Of a DNA stretch of 64,000 nt, positions 46,773 to 59,004 are shown piece after piece (the first letter of the stretch is position 1; the number at the start of each line of letters is the position of its first letter). The stretch is from Panax quinquefolius (taxonomy: Eukaryota; Streptophyta; Magnoliopsida; Apiales; Araliaceae). The stretch lies in NCBI GenBank assembly GCA_020205615.1, contig CM035170.1:59571322-59635321 (forward strand), written 5' to 3'. The position numbers and the translations under genes were made by a program. The notes under the pieces are model-generated. The model had not been told where the DNA came from, ran no database searches, and was given only the letters and a program-made list of their open reading frames with translations.

Positions 46773-49549
46773 TGTGGCGAAGGAGATTTTTGTAATTTAA
46801 TTCTTAATATTTATTGAATTAAATAAATATTTTCGATGATGTAATTATTAGATTAAATAATTAATTGATGGAATTATGATAGATTAATTTAATGATATAT
46901 GTTATATTTATTAAATTAATGTAGAGAATAATTATTATTCAAGTATGTATTTATGTGAGCTTATTGAATTAAAGAAATATTTAATAAGCCCAATGTTATT
47001 TTAATTAATTTAATAATTAATTAGATTTAATAATTTGACATTATTAATTAATGAGGAAAATAATTATATGACTATGTGAATTAATGAGAAATTATTATAT
47101 TTTATTCAAATTAAATTAAATAATATATTTGAATTATTGTATAATTAGGTGTGACACGATTTAAACTATAGTATAAGAGAATCATTAAATTAAATGGTTT
47201 TGAAACCTATTCTTGACCAGCCAAACAAGGCCCTAAGGGGAGTTGATAGCAGTTACCCATGATTGGGTAACCTCGGCCATTATCTTGTCGATTGCTTATT
47301 TATTATACGTATTCTCCGTTTCTTTTCTTTTTATTTTTTGAGTCTGGAAAAGCAGAGAGGGAAAGTGTTTGAGAATTTACTAAGATAATTGTCAGAGAAA
47401 AATTTAGAGATTGTGAAGGAGATTGAGAGTGAGGGATTGAAAAGCATATAAGCCTACTAATTTATACTCTACACTCAAGGTAATCTCCTCCTTCCCAAAT
47501 TGTAAATTTCGTTATTAAAGTTTTTATGAATATGGCTTTCAAAGTTCTATAAAGTCTCTGTATTTATAAAGGCTATGGATTATGTGTTGATATATGTAAT
47601 AAATATTATCATATCATATTTGATTATATATATTGTATAAACCATATCTTCGCCATAAAACATATAAATTATATTATTGCTACAAAAATTACTGAGTATA
47701 AAATATGGCCATATGGCCTTACGTACTAAATTTGATGTCTATTAAAGGTTATATCATAAATTTACAATTGTATGTTATTATGCATGTTGATACGAAGAGA
47801 CCAAACTTTAAATAAACAGATTTGGTGTTATAATGAACCATTAATGTTGATTTACATGTTTTGTTTTCAAAACCTTCAAGAATATCAAAGAACAGTGAAA
47901 TTTGCATGTTTTAATTCTATAATTATGTGTTTTAATTGGTTAAAATCACTCTATAAATGTTGGGTAATGATTATATACGAAATTCTAGTATATGACTATG
48001 TCAAATTACATGTAAGAAATAACAAATTGATAGAAATTGGCATGTTCTGCGATTTTTTTGCGAATCGCCATTTATTTCTGTCTGTATCTGCACTTCATAA
48101 CGTCATCAATTTGTGAAAGTAAATGTCATGTGTTGACCCGACCCTGACCGCAATGGCGCCATTGACCGAACACAACGCCGATAATCAAGATAATAATGGT
48201 GGCCATGGCCACTCTCGAATGTTCGAAAAAAAAATTTTAAAGTGTGCAAGTCCATGAATGTAATGTTAACCTAATCTAATGAACATAAAAATATGTTAGA
48301 ATTATAATTAGATGTTAAAACCGATTCTTAACATGTCAATAACATAATTGCATGTGGATTGAATTATTGAATGCATAACTAATTTAGCATTCGTGAAGTG
48401 TTTATTATGTGTCTATAAGTGTGATAAATTGACTAAGTATAGCCATAACCAAAGTTTAGACAAAAGAATGAACTTATGATGATTAATTATATTATAATTA
48501 ACTAGAGTTGTGGATGGAAATGATATGTAGGATTAAATTCAAGGAACGTGTTTATTTAACGTGTAATCTACGAACGAGGCAAATTTCCTAACCCTACTTG
48601 TTATCATTATTCAAGTCATTCTCATTATTATTAATCAAGTTCAATTGTTATATTAAAGATTAATTATCTTTTCAAAGTACGATACTGTTATACAATAATT
48701 GTTCTATTGTATACATATTGAGATTATTATTCAATTTAATTACCATTTATTGTTGAACCTTATTAGACTAGCGAAACCCTATTTGATTCGACTAGTCCAT
48801 AGTTGATGAAACGTTCTAAATTTCGAACCCTTATTGATTTATCCAAACCAAACTTCCTTTGAATGCGACTCTAATGTCAAATCGAGATGAACAACCTACA
48901 TATAGGGATTTCTTATGCGTTAAGCGTTAAGATATTATTGCATGATGTATGGTACTAAGGGTTGATCCCCTAAAATGCAGTAGAAAGGTCCATAGTCTTA
49001 TGATTGTTAAAGGTTTCAAGTACTACCCTTGATAACCTAGGACATAGTTCAAGGTCTTATGACCCTCGAAAATCTTTTGAATTCTTGTTATCTATTCTTG
49101 ATTCAAAATTTGAGCTTTTATTTCCGAAGTCTTTGATTCACTCGCATGTTATTATATATTGTTATTTCATTTTATACTTGTGGGCAATCATGCTCACTCT
49201 TGCGTAATAATAACATTGCAGTTAAGAAGGAAAGGTATGATGAGCCTTCTACTAGCAAAGGCAAAGGCAAAGCTAATAAGTGATGAAGACTTGTGGTTTA
49301 ACTTAAGAATGTTTTTGTAAAGACTTGATGTTGTTTAAGACTTATTTGTTTATGTTTCCGCACAATTGTTTAAGGTTAGTTTGACCTGGGATTGTTTTTA
49401 TTATTCAGATGTTGTAACCCCATAAGGGGAGGATTTTAATTCTATCTATTTCATGGTTTGCATTTATTACGGGTAGATAGATAGATGATATTTGTACAGT
49501 GAACACAAAATCCTGTGGAATTTAAGTACCCGGATTTGGGGGTGTCATA
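46773..49549 (+). mobile_element. 5' LTR of element E
   Basis: This 2,777-bp LTR begins TGTGGCGAAGGAG and ends GGGGGTGTCATA (terminal CACA changed to CATA; the 3' LTR keeps CACA). It is AT-rich. It contains the shared motifs near 48,566-48,590 (GAGGCAAATTTCCTAACCC) and 49,177-49,203 (CTTGTGGGCAATCATGCTCA). No open frame is significant. Confidence 0.92.
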
Positions 49550-49552
49550 GGT

Positions 49553-49564
49553 TGGTATCAAAGC
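49553..49564 (+). promoter_or_regulatory. Primer-binding site of element E
   Basis: TGGTATCAAAGC stands three bases after the LTR end, one base from the initiator tRNA-Met consensus. Confidence 0.88.
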
Positions 49565-49768
49565 TGTAGGTTATGAACCTTAGGTGGGGGAACAACCTTA
49601 GGTAGTAGCCTTATAGAAAGAACATAGTGATGGAAAACTCTTATCGAGTTCTAAGAAATGAATTTCTTTAATTCATTGAAGATAATAAAAGACTTTATGT
49701 GCTTATGTGTTTAATTATGTGCCCACTAGTACGACTTAGTAACTAAAAACTTGAAATTATGTTGTCAG

Positions 49769-50511
49769 GATGTCGGACGTTGGAGGAAGTAGTCGAAATG
49801 GGGAGGAGGAACCCCAGTACCTACACAGATTCCTCTGATCTCAAAGCGGAGGAGGAGCCCAGACATTCATGTCGTTAGGGGAGCATTTAGTGCAGAGGGA
49901 GTCATCTCCATTGATCACCATTGTTGGTCGGGGAGCATGAACTGAGACTAATCTGAGGAGGATCACGAGGAGGAATTTGAAGAGGAAGAAGAGGAGTTTC
50001 CACCGCACTCCATTGATCTTTGAGATGTACGATCGTTATCTGACCGTAAACGTAGAATAACGAGACGATGTCCGAGGATCTGTTGACGAAGCAATTATTC
50101 ATGATTACTCTCGAAGCGAAAGAGGAGATCGAGACTCTTCACTCGCGACTGGGAAATGTAGAATGGGATTTGGTCCACGAGAAGGGTAAAACCGAGGATA
50201 AGACCGAGGAGATAGAGAAGTTGAAGAAGGAACTGAAGGAAAGCTCGAAAAGGCTGATTGTAGCAGAGGAGGGCTGGCTAAAAGAGTCATGTCGTGCTGA
50301 TCTTGCGAAAGAGGATGGTCGTGCAAAGAAGGCTAAGCTTGGGGAGACGTACTCCACACTTAATAAGGCAATGGATGAGGCCCAGGATTGAGTTTTGAGG
50401 TACCCAATCCAGTTCGAAGGGCTACCATCGTACATGCTGGATCGCAGGACAATGTCTTGCATCATGGAAGAAGAACGTAGCAAGGCTATTCAGCGTCTTA
50501 ACCGGCAGTGA
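49769..50511 (+). pseudogene. Extra coiled-coil reading frame between primer site and gag in element E
   Basis: From the ATG at 49,769 (MSDVGGSSRNGEEEP) the coding signal passes through a frameshifted acidic stretch (DHEEEFEEEEEEF, about 49,960-50,000). It enters an open frame at 50,068-50,391 that is one long charged heptad pattern (EEIETLHSRLGNVEWDL, EKLKKELKESSKRLIVAEE), with Leu/Ile at a/d positions. After a single stop it continues in frame (LRYPIQFEGLPSYMLD) to 50,511. The gag ATG follows 288 bases later. The acidic-then-coiled-coil order resembles the extra frame of element C, but no zinc knuckle is seen. The family is unknown to me. Confidence 0.6.
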
Positions 50512-50798
50512 TAGGATTTGTTTAATTATGTGAAAGACTTAATTAGTTTATATGTAAATTTCGATGTGTTTATGAACGAAGGAATATTTTAATATTTAAA
50601 TCCTGTGGATTCTTTATCTCAGGATAGTTGATGTAAATAGCAGTGATGCTATCGTTTGATGTTAAAACTTTTGATTTAATTAAATATATCAAGTTGTTTG
50701 AGATAATGTGTTAAATAATTATGTTAAATTATTGAGTAATGCCTTAACTATTTAGAGAAATAAACAAAGATCTAATAAGCATATATTTTAACAGAAAT

Positions 50799-51878
50799 AT
50801 GCCGCCAAGAAGAAGACAACAACGTCAACCAGCTCAAGAAGGATCTATTAATAACAACAATAACGACAATGCTAATCCTGTTCAGCAATTGGTTAATTTG
50901 CTAACTGGAGCAATGAATAATCAACCTCAAGCTCCACCAAATACTACGTTTAAGGATTTCAAGGCGGTGGGACCGCCAGTTTAAAGGTTCCATGAACCCG
51001 ATTGAGGCTCAAACGTGGGTTATGGAAATGGAAAAGGTTTTCGATGTTGCTAGAGTTAAAGAAGACCAAAAGACCGCTTCAACGTTTATCTTTGAAGTGC
51101 GAAGCCCGATTCTTGGTGGCAAGCAAACAAGGTTCATGGAGGTGAAGGCGTGATTACTTGGGAAAGATTCAAAGAGATGTTTTTCGAAATGTATTTCCCG
51201 ACCAGCTCGCAGAACCAAATGGAGGTTCACTTTCTGGAGTTGAAGCAGGGAAATATGACTGTACCAGATTATGCGGCTAGATTCAACGAGTTGGAAAGGT
51301 TTGCCCCATATCAAGTACACACAGATGAGAGAAAAGCAAGAAGATTTGAACAAGGACTGAAGCCTTGGGTTTATAGTAAAGTATCGATGTTTCGATTAAA
51401 CACTTTTCTTTGAGTCTTTGAAAAGGCCATCCTCGTTTGAAGGTGGAAGCGATCACGGTGACCAAGTACAATCGAAGATCGAAAGAAGAAGAAGACTGAA
51501 AGTGAAGGAAATAACAAGGCTAGTGGAAGTGGCACAGGAGGTGGTAATTTTAATCAGAAGAAAAGGTGGAATGACAACTCATCATCGGGGAATCAACAAG
51601 GAGGTCAAAAGAAGAGGATCGAAGCATGCCCGACCTGCTGGAAAGCTCATTTGGGGGTTTGTATGAAGGGAAAGCGGGTGTGCTACAATTGTGGTCAAGA
51701 GGGCCACATAGCACCTAACTGTCCAAATCCAAAGAAGGGTGCCTGCTTCACTTGTGGTTCAAAGGATCATCTGGCAAGAGACTGTCCTAAGAAGGGATCT
51801 GGAGGGGCAGGATCAGGAGGAAATAAGGGAAACAGCAGTGGAAACACCTTGACTATCACAGGACCAACAACTAACTAA
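50799..51878 (+). pseudogene. gag: gag of element E
   Basis: It starts MPPRRRQQRQPAQEG at the ATG at 50,799 and reads FKDFKAVGPP, then is frameshifted. Next come TWVMEMEKVFDVARVKEDQK, WERFKEMFFEMYFPTSSQNQ, FLELKQGNMTVPDYAARFNE and KARRFEQGLKPWVY (51,150-51,400). The C-terminal part has three Cys/His modules, CPTCWKAHLGVC, CYNCGQEGHIAPNC and CFTCGSKDHLARDC (51,630-51,790), and a Gly/Ser tail, and ends with a stop at 51,878. It is the capsid and nucleocapsid protein. At least three frameshifts lie before 51,420. Confidence 0.88.
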
Positions 51879-51904
51879 CCAAATCACCGCCAGAGACTTT
51901 CAAC

Positions 51905-52320
51905 ATGACAATGGTGCGGGATGCGATTCGATCTTGTGATGTGGTGTCAGGTATCATTCCGATTAATAAAATTAATTCTTATGTATTATTTGATTCGGGT
52001 GCTACTTGTTCCTTTATATCCGATGACTTTGCTAAGAATTTAGATTTACCTAAGGATGAGTTGGATTACCCCATGAACATAGAAATTGCGAATAGAAAAT
52101 AATCCTCATTATTAGAAATACGTACATAAGAAGCGTAGAGTGGATATTAAGGGTAATATCATGAATGTAGATCTTATCCTATTCGACTTGGGGAATTTGA
52201 CGTTATCTTGGGAATGGATGGTTATTCAATTACGGAATTTGTAATTGATTGCCAAAAAAGCGTATTAACCTTATGACTCAAATCGAAGGTTGTGTTTATA
52301 GTAGCAAAGTCGCTGAATGA
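51905..52320 (+). pseudogene. Aspartic protease of element E
   Basis: The frame 51,905-52,102 has NSYVLFDSGATCSFISDDFA; D-S-G is the catalytic triplet (about residues 31-33). It continues KNLDLPKDELDYPMNIEIAN. After a stop and shifts the block DVILGMDG-like (GSYLGNGWLFN in another frame) and CQKSVLT-like codons appear near 52,210-52,270. It would release gag and pol products from the polyprotein. It lies just 26 bases after the gag stop, in a different frame. Confidence 0.8.
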
Positions 52321-53198
52321 GCGAGTTGTCGGCGATGATGCAGCGAGCGAAGTTGTTAAGACAAGGCTGTGTAGGATATTTAGCTTACATAGTCGACAGT
52401 CGTAAAGAGAACCCGAAAGTAGAGGAGATACCGGTAGTGAGGGACTTCGTCGATGTTTTTCCCAACTATTTGCCAGGACTTCCGCCTGATAGAGAAGTTG
52501 ATTTTGTGATCGATTTGGCACCAGGAATGGCTCCAATATCAAAGGCACCATACCGAATGGAACCAATAGAGATGAAAGAATTAATGGTACAACTACAAGA
52601 ATTATTGGACAAGAAGTACATTCAACCAAGCGTATCGCCGTGGGGAGCGCCGGTGTTGTTTGTGAAGAAGAAGGATGGAACGATGCGGCTCTGCATTGAT
52701 TATAGAGAACTGAATAAGGTCACGATTAAGAATAGATATCCATTATCGAGGATCGATGATCTGTTTGATCAATTTAAGGGAGCGAAATACTTTTCTAAGA
52801 TAGATTTGAGAAGTGGTTATCATCAACTGAAAGTGAGACCAGAAGATGTACCGGAGACAGCGTTCAGAACACGATATGATCACTACGAATTTTTGGTTAT
52901 GTCGTTTGGTCTAACGAATGCTCCTGCAGCATTTATGGGATTAATGAATGGTGTGTTCAAACCGTTTTTGGACAAGTTTGTAGTGGTATTTATAGATGAT
53001 ATTTTGGTATATTCGAAAACCAAGGAAGAACATGAAGAGCATTTGAGATTAACGTTGGAAGTATTGAGAAAGGAGAAGTTGTATGCCAAGTTTTCGAAAT
53101 GCGAATTTTGGATCGAGCGGGTGCAATTTCTTGGGCACGTGATCGATAAAAATAGAATTTCGGTAGATCCATCCAAAGTTGAAGTTGTGATTAACTAG
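52317..53198 (+). pseudogene. Reverse transcriptase of element E
   Basis: One open frame of 293 codons contains, in order, [19 protein letters not shown] (residues about 52-71), [54 protein letters not shown], and the catalytic FIDD (225-228, in [12 protein letters not shown]), then [15 protein letters not shown]. This covers fingers, palm and the start of the thumb with all catalytic aspartates present. It stops at 53,198 before the connection region. It is the most intact coding part of the window. The first residues before [11 protein letters not shown] are probably read from outside the original frame. Confidence 0.93.
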
Positions 53199-54360
53199 GA
53201 TCAGTAGGGGCCGCAAATCGAAATCTGAAGTTTTCTTTGGATTGGCGAGTTATTACTGAAGATTCATTCAAAACTTCTCTAGATCGTAACTCATTAGCAA
53301 TTTAATTTAACTCGAAAAGTTTGTGAAATTTGTTTGGACGGAGAAGTGTGAGGAAAGCTTTCAAGAATTAAAGAAGAGGTTGAGTCTGACACGTGTTGTG
53401 TCTCTTCCGGACGATCTGAAAATTTTGTTGTTTATAGTGATGCGTCGCATAAAGGACTTGGTTGTGTACTGATGCAAAACGGCAAAGTCATTGTGTATGC
53501 ATCACGACAATTGAAGGATTACGATAAGGGATATCCGACCCACGACTTGGAGTTAGCTACAGTAGTTTTTGCTTTGAAAATTTGGAGGCACTATCTCTAC
53601 GGGGAGAAGTGTGAAATATTTACAGACCACAAGAGTCTGAAATATATTTTTACCCAGAAAGACTTGAACATGCGCCAAAGAAGGTGGTTGGAGTTAATTA
53701 AGGACTACGACTGTGAGATTTTATACCATACGGGTAAAGCAAATGTTGTTGCCGACGCCTTAAGTAGAAAGGGTCAGGAGAAGTTGATGATGTTGACCGC
53801 TCAGGAGGAGCTAATTTCAGAAATGGAGAAACTGGAGTTGGAAGTGAAGTATCCTATGGAAATTGATGAGAAGCTATTTCAGATGCAATCTGGTACAACC
53901 CTACTGGATAAAGTTAAGGAGGCTCAACTTCAGGATGAGATATGCAAAAAGGTGATAAGGAAGATATCTGAAGGAACCGAACCAAGATTTAAGATGGATA
54001 AGGAAGGAATACTGAGATTTGAGAGCAGAATTTGGGTACCGCTAGTATTAGAGATTAAGGAAGACATTTTGAGTGAGGCTCATAGCTCACGATATTTGAT
54101 TCACCCTGGTAGTACCAAAATGTATCAAGATCTTCGACAACACTTCTGGTGGCCGAATTTGAAGCGTGATGTTGCGAGAATGTGTTGCCAAGTGTCGACA
54201 CATCGAAAAAGTGAAAGCGAACATCGAGACCAAGTGGATTGCTACAACCGTTGGAGATCCCAGAATGGAAATGGGAACATATTACAATGGACTTTGTGGT
54301 TGGCCTTCCCGAGCGACTCGAGAAAAGGCTACTGACGCAGATATGGGTTATCGTTGATTG
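53199..54360 (+). pseudogene. RNase H and integrase N-terminal domain of element E
   Basis: After a damaged connection region (53,199-53,410), RNase H begins with [13 protein letters not shown] (53,421 onward). It continues in the frame through [32 protein letters not shown] and [11 protein letters not shown]. The catalytic acids in SDAS, DLEL and TDHK are present. The frame then enters the integrase zinc-binding domain ([20 protein letters not shown] and the CC pair at ARMCCQ), where a frameshift starts. [10 protein letters not shown] (first catalytic Asp of integrase) is readable in another frame near 54,280-54,310. Confidence 0.85.
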
Positions 54361-54829
54361 ATCGACGAAATCCGCACACTTCCTTCGATAAAAATCAGAT
54401 TCAACTTAGATCGGTTGGCAAGGTTATATGTAAAAGAGATTGTTTGAGGCACGGAGTGCTAGTGTCAATTGTTTAGATAGGGATCCACACTTTACATCGA
54501 ACTTCAGAAGCGTCTACGAGGAATGCGTGGATGGTACGCAATTGCGGATGAGTACGACATATCACCCTCAAACAGATGGACAGAGCGAAAGAACGATTCA
54601 GACATTAGAAGATATGCTAAGAGCCTGTGTGATGGACTTTAAAGGAAATTGGGACAATCACCTACTGCTTGTAGAGTTCGGCTACAATAACAGTTACCAC
54701 GCTAGTATTGGCATGCCGCCTTATGAAGCGTTATCTGGCGAAAAAGTGCGAACTCTCACTTTCTTTGGGATGAAGTTGGTGAAAGACAGATTTGTTAGGG
54801 CGAAATTGGTACAACAGACAATGAAATAG
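54361..54829 (+). pseudogene. Integrase catalytic core of element E
   Basis: STKSAHF remains just after the previous piece. The frame 54,440-54,829 reads [18 protein letters not shown] (second catalytic Asp), [20 protein letters not shown] (catalytic Glu in SERT..LE), [20 protein letters not shown] and [12 protein letters not shown]. The D,D-35-E arrangement is preserved across frames. Splits occur around 54,360-54,440. Confidence 0.88.
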
Positions 54830-55350
54830 TCAAAGTGATCCGAAACACGGTAGTAGCGACTCAAGATGAGATGAAAGAAATATGTTGATCCACATCGTAA
54901 AAATGTTGAGTTTGAATCGGGTAGTTATGTGTTCTTAAAGGTCTCTCCATGGAAGGGAAAGATTAGGTTCAGAAAGAAAGGGAAATTAAGTCCAAGATTC
55001 ATTAGACTATTTGAAGTACTGCGAAGAATCGGAGAAGTCGCGTACGAGGTAGCCTTACCTCCAGCACTCGAGAATGTCCACAACGTCTTTCATGTTTCTG
55101 TTTTATGACCCTACAAAGCTGATTACAAGCATGTAATTGAATACGAACCCCTACATTTTGAAAAAGACTTATCTTACGAAGAAATTCCTGTTAAAATTGT
55201 CGACAGAAAAGAACAAGTTCTCGAAATAAAGTTATACCTTACATTAAGGTAATTTGGAGGAACCACAATATTTGAAGAAGCTACGTGGGAACTTCGAAGA
55301 GAATATGATGAAGAATTACCCTCATTTATTTACTTAATTTTGTATAGCGA
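54830..55350 (+). pseudogene. Integrase C-terminus and chromodomain of element E
   Basis: Readable blocks are FRKKGKLSPRFIRLFEVLRR, GEVAYEVALPPALENVHNVF, a stop, then YEPLHFEKDLSYEEIPVKIV and DRKEQV. A stop and frame change come next, and the chromodomain tail FEEATWELRREYDEELPSF. Chromodomains guide insertion by binding methylated histone H3. Here the middle beta strands are disrupted by stops. The tail EATWE with following acidic/aromatic residues supports a chromovirus. Confidence 0.78.
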
Positions 55351-55372
55351 TTACGGGGACGTAATCTTTTGT

Positions 55373-55447
55373 AAGGGGGAGAATGTAATTGAATTGAAAT
55401 TATTGAGTCGTGATTACGGGACGATGAATCCTTTTAAGGGGAAAAGA
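55373..55447 (+). promoter_or_regulatory. Two polypurine-tract modules of element E
   Basis: The functional tract AAGGGGAAAAGA (55,436-55,447) abuts the 3' LTR start TGTGACG. About 60 bases upstream a similar module, GATTACGGGGACGTAATC then AAGGGGGAGA followed by ATGTAATTG, looks like an older copy of the same tract-plus-LTR-start junction. Confidence 0.7.
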
Positions 55448-58240
55448 TGTGACGAATGAGATTTTTGTAATTTAATTCTTAATATTTATTGAATTAAATA
55501 AATATTTTCAAGATGTAATTATTAGATTAAATAATTAATTGATGCAATTGTGATAGATTAATTTAATGATATATGTTATATTTATTAAATTAATGTGGAG
55601 AATAATTATTATTCAAGTATGTATTTATGTGAGCTTATTGAATTAAAAGAAATATTTAATAAGCCTAATGTTATTTTAATTGATTTAATAATTAATTAGA
55701 TTTAATAATTTGACATTATTAATTAATGAGGAAATTAATTAAATGACTATGTGAATTAATGAGAAATTATTATATTTTATTCAAATTAAATTAAATAATA
55801 TATTTGAATTATTGTATAATTGGGTGTGACACTATTTAAACTATAGTATAAGAGAATCATTAAATTAAATGGTTTTGAAACCTATTCTTGACCAGCCAAA
55901 CAAGGCACTAAGGGGAGTTGATATCAGTTACCCATGATTGGGTAACTGACCATTATGCGCGTCAGTTTGCTTATTTATTATACGTATTCTCCTTTTCTTT
56001 TCCTTTTAATTTCTGAGTCTAGAAAAGCAGAGAGGGAGAGTGTTTGAGAATTTACTGAGATAATTGTTAGAGAAAAATTCAGAGATTGTGAAGGAGATTG
56101 AGAGTGAGGGATTGAAAAGCATCTAAGCCTACTAATTTATACTCTACACTCAGGGTAATCTCTTCCTTCCCAAATTGTAAATTTCGTTATTAAAGTTTTT
56201 AAAGTTCTGTAAGGTCTCTGTATTTATAAAGGGTATGGATTATGTGTTGATATATGTAATAAATGTTATCATATCGTATTTGATTATATATATTGTATAA
56301 ACCATATCTTTAGTTTCATAAAACATGTCGTATATTGTTGCTACAAAATTTATAGAGTATAAAATATGGTCATATGACCTTACGTACTAAATTTTATATA
56401 TCTATATAAATTGTTATATCATAAATTTACAATTGTATGTTATTATGCATGTTGATACTGAAGAGACCAAACTTTAAATAAATAGATTTGGTGTTATAAT
56501 GAACCCTTAATGTTGATTTACATGTTTTATTTTCAAAACCTTCAAGAACATCAAAAACGATTGAAATTTGCATGTTTTAATTCTGTAATTATGTGTTTTA
56601 ATTGGTTAAAACCACTCTATAAATGTTGGGTAATGATTATATACAAAATTCTAGTATATGGGTATGTCAAATTACATGTAAGAAATAACAAATTGATAGA
56701 AATTGGCATGTTCTGCGATTTTTCATGAATCATTCATTTCTGTGTCTGTACACCATATTATGCAAAGACCATTTGCATGAGAGCATAAGAGTCATGTATG
56801 CCATGTTGAAATACCATGCATGACGCCATTGACCCGAGAACCTCGGTAGCAACAGCATACATAATATGAGATAATCAATACAATAGTGGTAATATATTTA
56901 CACACTCTCCGAAATGTTCGAAACAAAAATTTTAAAGTGTGCAAGTCCATGAATGTAATGTTAACCTAATCTAATGAACATAAAAATATGTTAGAATTAT
57001 AATTAGATGTTAAAACCAATTCTTAACATGTCAATAACATAATTGCATGTGGATTGAATTATTGAATGCATAACTAATTTAGCATTCGTGAAGTGTTTAT
57101 TATGTGTCTATAAGTGTGATAAATTGACTAAGTATAGCTATAACCAAAGTTTAGACAAAAGAATGAACATATGATGATTAATTATATTATAATTAACTAG
57201 AGTTGTGAATGGAAATGATATGTAGGATTAAATTCAAGGCACGTGTTTATTTAACGTGTAATCTACGCACGAGGCAAATTTCCTAACCCTACTTGTTATC
57301 ATTATTTAAGTCATTCTCATTATTATTAATCAAGTTCAATTGTTATATTAAAGATTAATTATCTTTTCAAAGTACGATACTGTTATACAATAATTGTTCT
57401 ATTGTATACATATTGAGATTATTATTCAATTTAATTACCATTTATTGTTGAACCTTATTAGACTAGTGAAACCCTATTTGATTCGACTAGTCCATAGTTG
57501 ATGAACGTTCTAAATTTCAGAACCCTTATTGATTTATCCAAACCAAACTTCCTTTGGTGCGGACTCTAATGTCAAACTGAGATGAACAACCCTGTATAGG
57601 GATTTCTTATGCGTTAGCGTTAAGATATTGTGCACAGTATGGTACTAAGGGTTGATCCCCCTAAGTACGAGTAGAAAGGTCCATAGTCTTATGACTGTTA
57701 AAGGTTTCAAGTACTACCCTTGATAACCTAGGACATAGTTCAAAGTCTTATGACCCTCAGAAATCTTTTGAATTCTTGTTATCTATTCTTGATTCAAAAG
57801 TTGAGCTTTTATTTCCGAAGTCTTTGATTCACTCGCATGTTATTATATATTGTTATTTCATTTTATACTTGTGGGCAATCATGCTCACTCTTGCATAATA
57901 ATAACATTGCAGTTAAGAACGAAAGGTACGATGAGCCTTCTACTAGCAAAGGCAAAGGCAAAGCTAATAAGTGATGAAGACTTGTGGTTTAATTTAAGAA
58001 TGTTTTTGTAAAGACTTGATGTTGTTTAAGACTTATTTGTTTATGTTTCCGCACAGTTGTTTAAGATTAGTTTGACCTGGGATTGTTTTTATTATTCAGA
58101 TGTTGTAACCCCATAAGGGGAGGATTTTAATTCTATCTATTTCATGATTTGCATTTATTATGGGTAGATAGATAGATGATATTTGTACAGTGAACACCAA
58201 ATCCCGTTTAATTTAAGTACCCGGATTTGGGGGTGTCACA
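55448..58240 (+). mobile_element. 3' LTR of element E
   Basis: This 2,793-bp LTR is closely similar to the 5' LTR along its full length, with scattered substitutions and small indels (for example around 56,740-56,930 against 48,060-48,230). It has canonical termini TGTGACG and GGTGTCACA. Confidence 0.93.
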
Positions 58241-58245
58241 ATCAT

Positions 58246-58366
58246 CCTAGGTTATAGAACGATTAATAAACATATAACACAGAATAGTATTAATAAAAAT
58301 TTATTTTATTAATAACTAATTCTTTAAACTTAAATTCTAGACAATCCGATTTTCCGGGTTGTCACA
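58246..58366 (-). mobile_element. 5' LTR of D, last 121 bp
   Basis: It resumes at CCTAGGTTATAGAACG after element E and ends GGGTTGTCACA, the LTR start on the minus strand. It matches 41,975-42,098. Confidence 0.92.
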
Positions 58367-58371
58367 GGATT

Positions 58372-58885
58372 TGATTCAAGAATTGTTGATATTCGTTATT
58401 CATGATATTATTCTAAAACCCTAAACTATCTTAGAGATGATACTTCGATATTTCAAACTCGTGATATAATACTCATTTCCCTTGTTGTATATTACTTGTT
58501 GGGCAATTTGTGCTCATTCTTGTTTATTTAAAACCTTTCAGTTAAGGCATAACAGGGAAGTCTCAGGAAAAGACAAGGGCAAGGTCAAGGCTACCGACTA
58601 GCTTGTTCCTTTATGTTTAAAAGTGTTATGTTGTATTAAGACTGTTTTCAGACTATGTTTAAGCTTAAGTAGGATTATGTAATAAGTCTTTATTCGATAT
58701 TATTATGTAATCTATTAAATCTTTGTAGGTTCTTGAGACTTGGGAGAATAATTATAATAAATCATTGTATATTATTCTAGATTAGATCTTTCGCTGTGAA
58801 TGTGTAATTTTAATTACTATTATATTACCATGAGCACGTGACGAACCGAATTCGAGTGACTAAGTGGCGGTCCGAATTAGGCGGC
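58372..58885 (+). mobile_element. LTR family F, right part
   Basis: It continues the host LTR after D. CTTGTTGGGCAATTTG then TGCTCATTCTTG (58,495-58,522) is the conserved motif found 330-430 bp from the end of the A, C, D and E LTRs. That predicts an LTR end near 58,860-58,890, just where H2 begins. The end itself (AATTAGGCGGCATCGCAG) is degenerate. No primer site follows. Confidence 0.55.
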
Positions 58886-58969
58886 ATCGCAGTAAATGCT
58901 CCGGATGTATATTCAGGCACAATGAAACAGAGTTTGATGGAATGATATATATGTATATATATAAGTATT

Positions 58970-59004
<35 letters not shown>

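Larger units (their letters stand above)
46773..58240 (+). mobile_element. Element E: Ty3/gypsy chromovirus (probably Tekay/Del clade), inserted in the 5' LTR of D
   Basis: The element is 11,468 bp, flanked by a perfect 5-bp duplication ATCAT (46,768-46,772 and 58,241-58,245). Its empty site is visible in the other D LTR near 41,975. The LTRs are 46,773-49,549 and 55,448-58,240. The internal order is primer site, coiled-coil frame, gag, protease, RT, RNase H, integrase, chromodomain, purine tract. Integrase after RNase H makes it Ty3/gypsy. The chromodomain tail and long LTRs fit the Tekay clade. Frameshifts and stops in every domain make it inactive. Confidence 0.93.
14992..58366 (-). mobile_element. 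Element D with all nested insertions
   Basis: The outer limits are TGTAACGCCCC at 14,992 and GGGTTGTCACA at 58,366, flanked by a perfect 5-bp target duplication GGATT (14,987-14,991 and 58,367-58,371). Without its insertions D is about 8.9 kb: a 3' LTR of 4.14 kb, a noncoding internal region of 1.79 kb and a 5' LTR of 3.0 kb with a 1.16-kb deletion. The primer site and purine tract place it on the minus strand. With no recognisable gag or pol it resembles the LARD class of non-autonomous elements. Confidence 0.88.

Noticed and set aside
50139..50483. A 114-codon frame antisense to the coiled-coil frame of E
   Set aside because: A Ser-rich shadow of the charged heptad frame on the other strand; the sense frame has the acidic/coiled-coil pattern and the right position.
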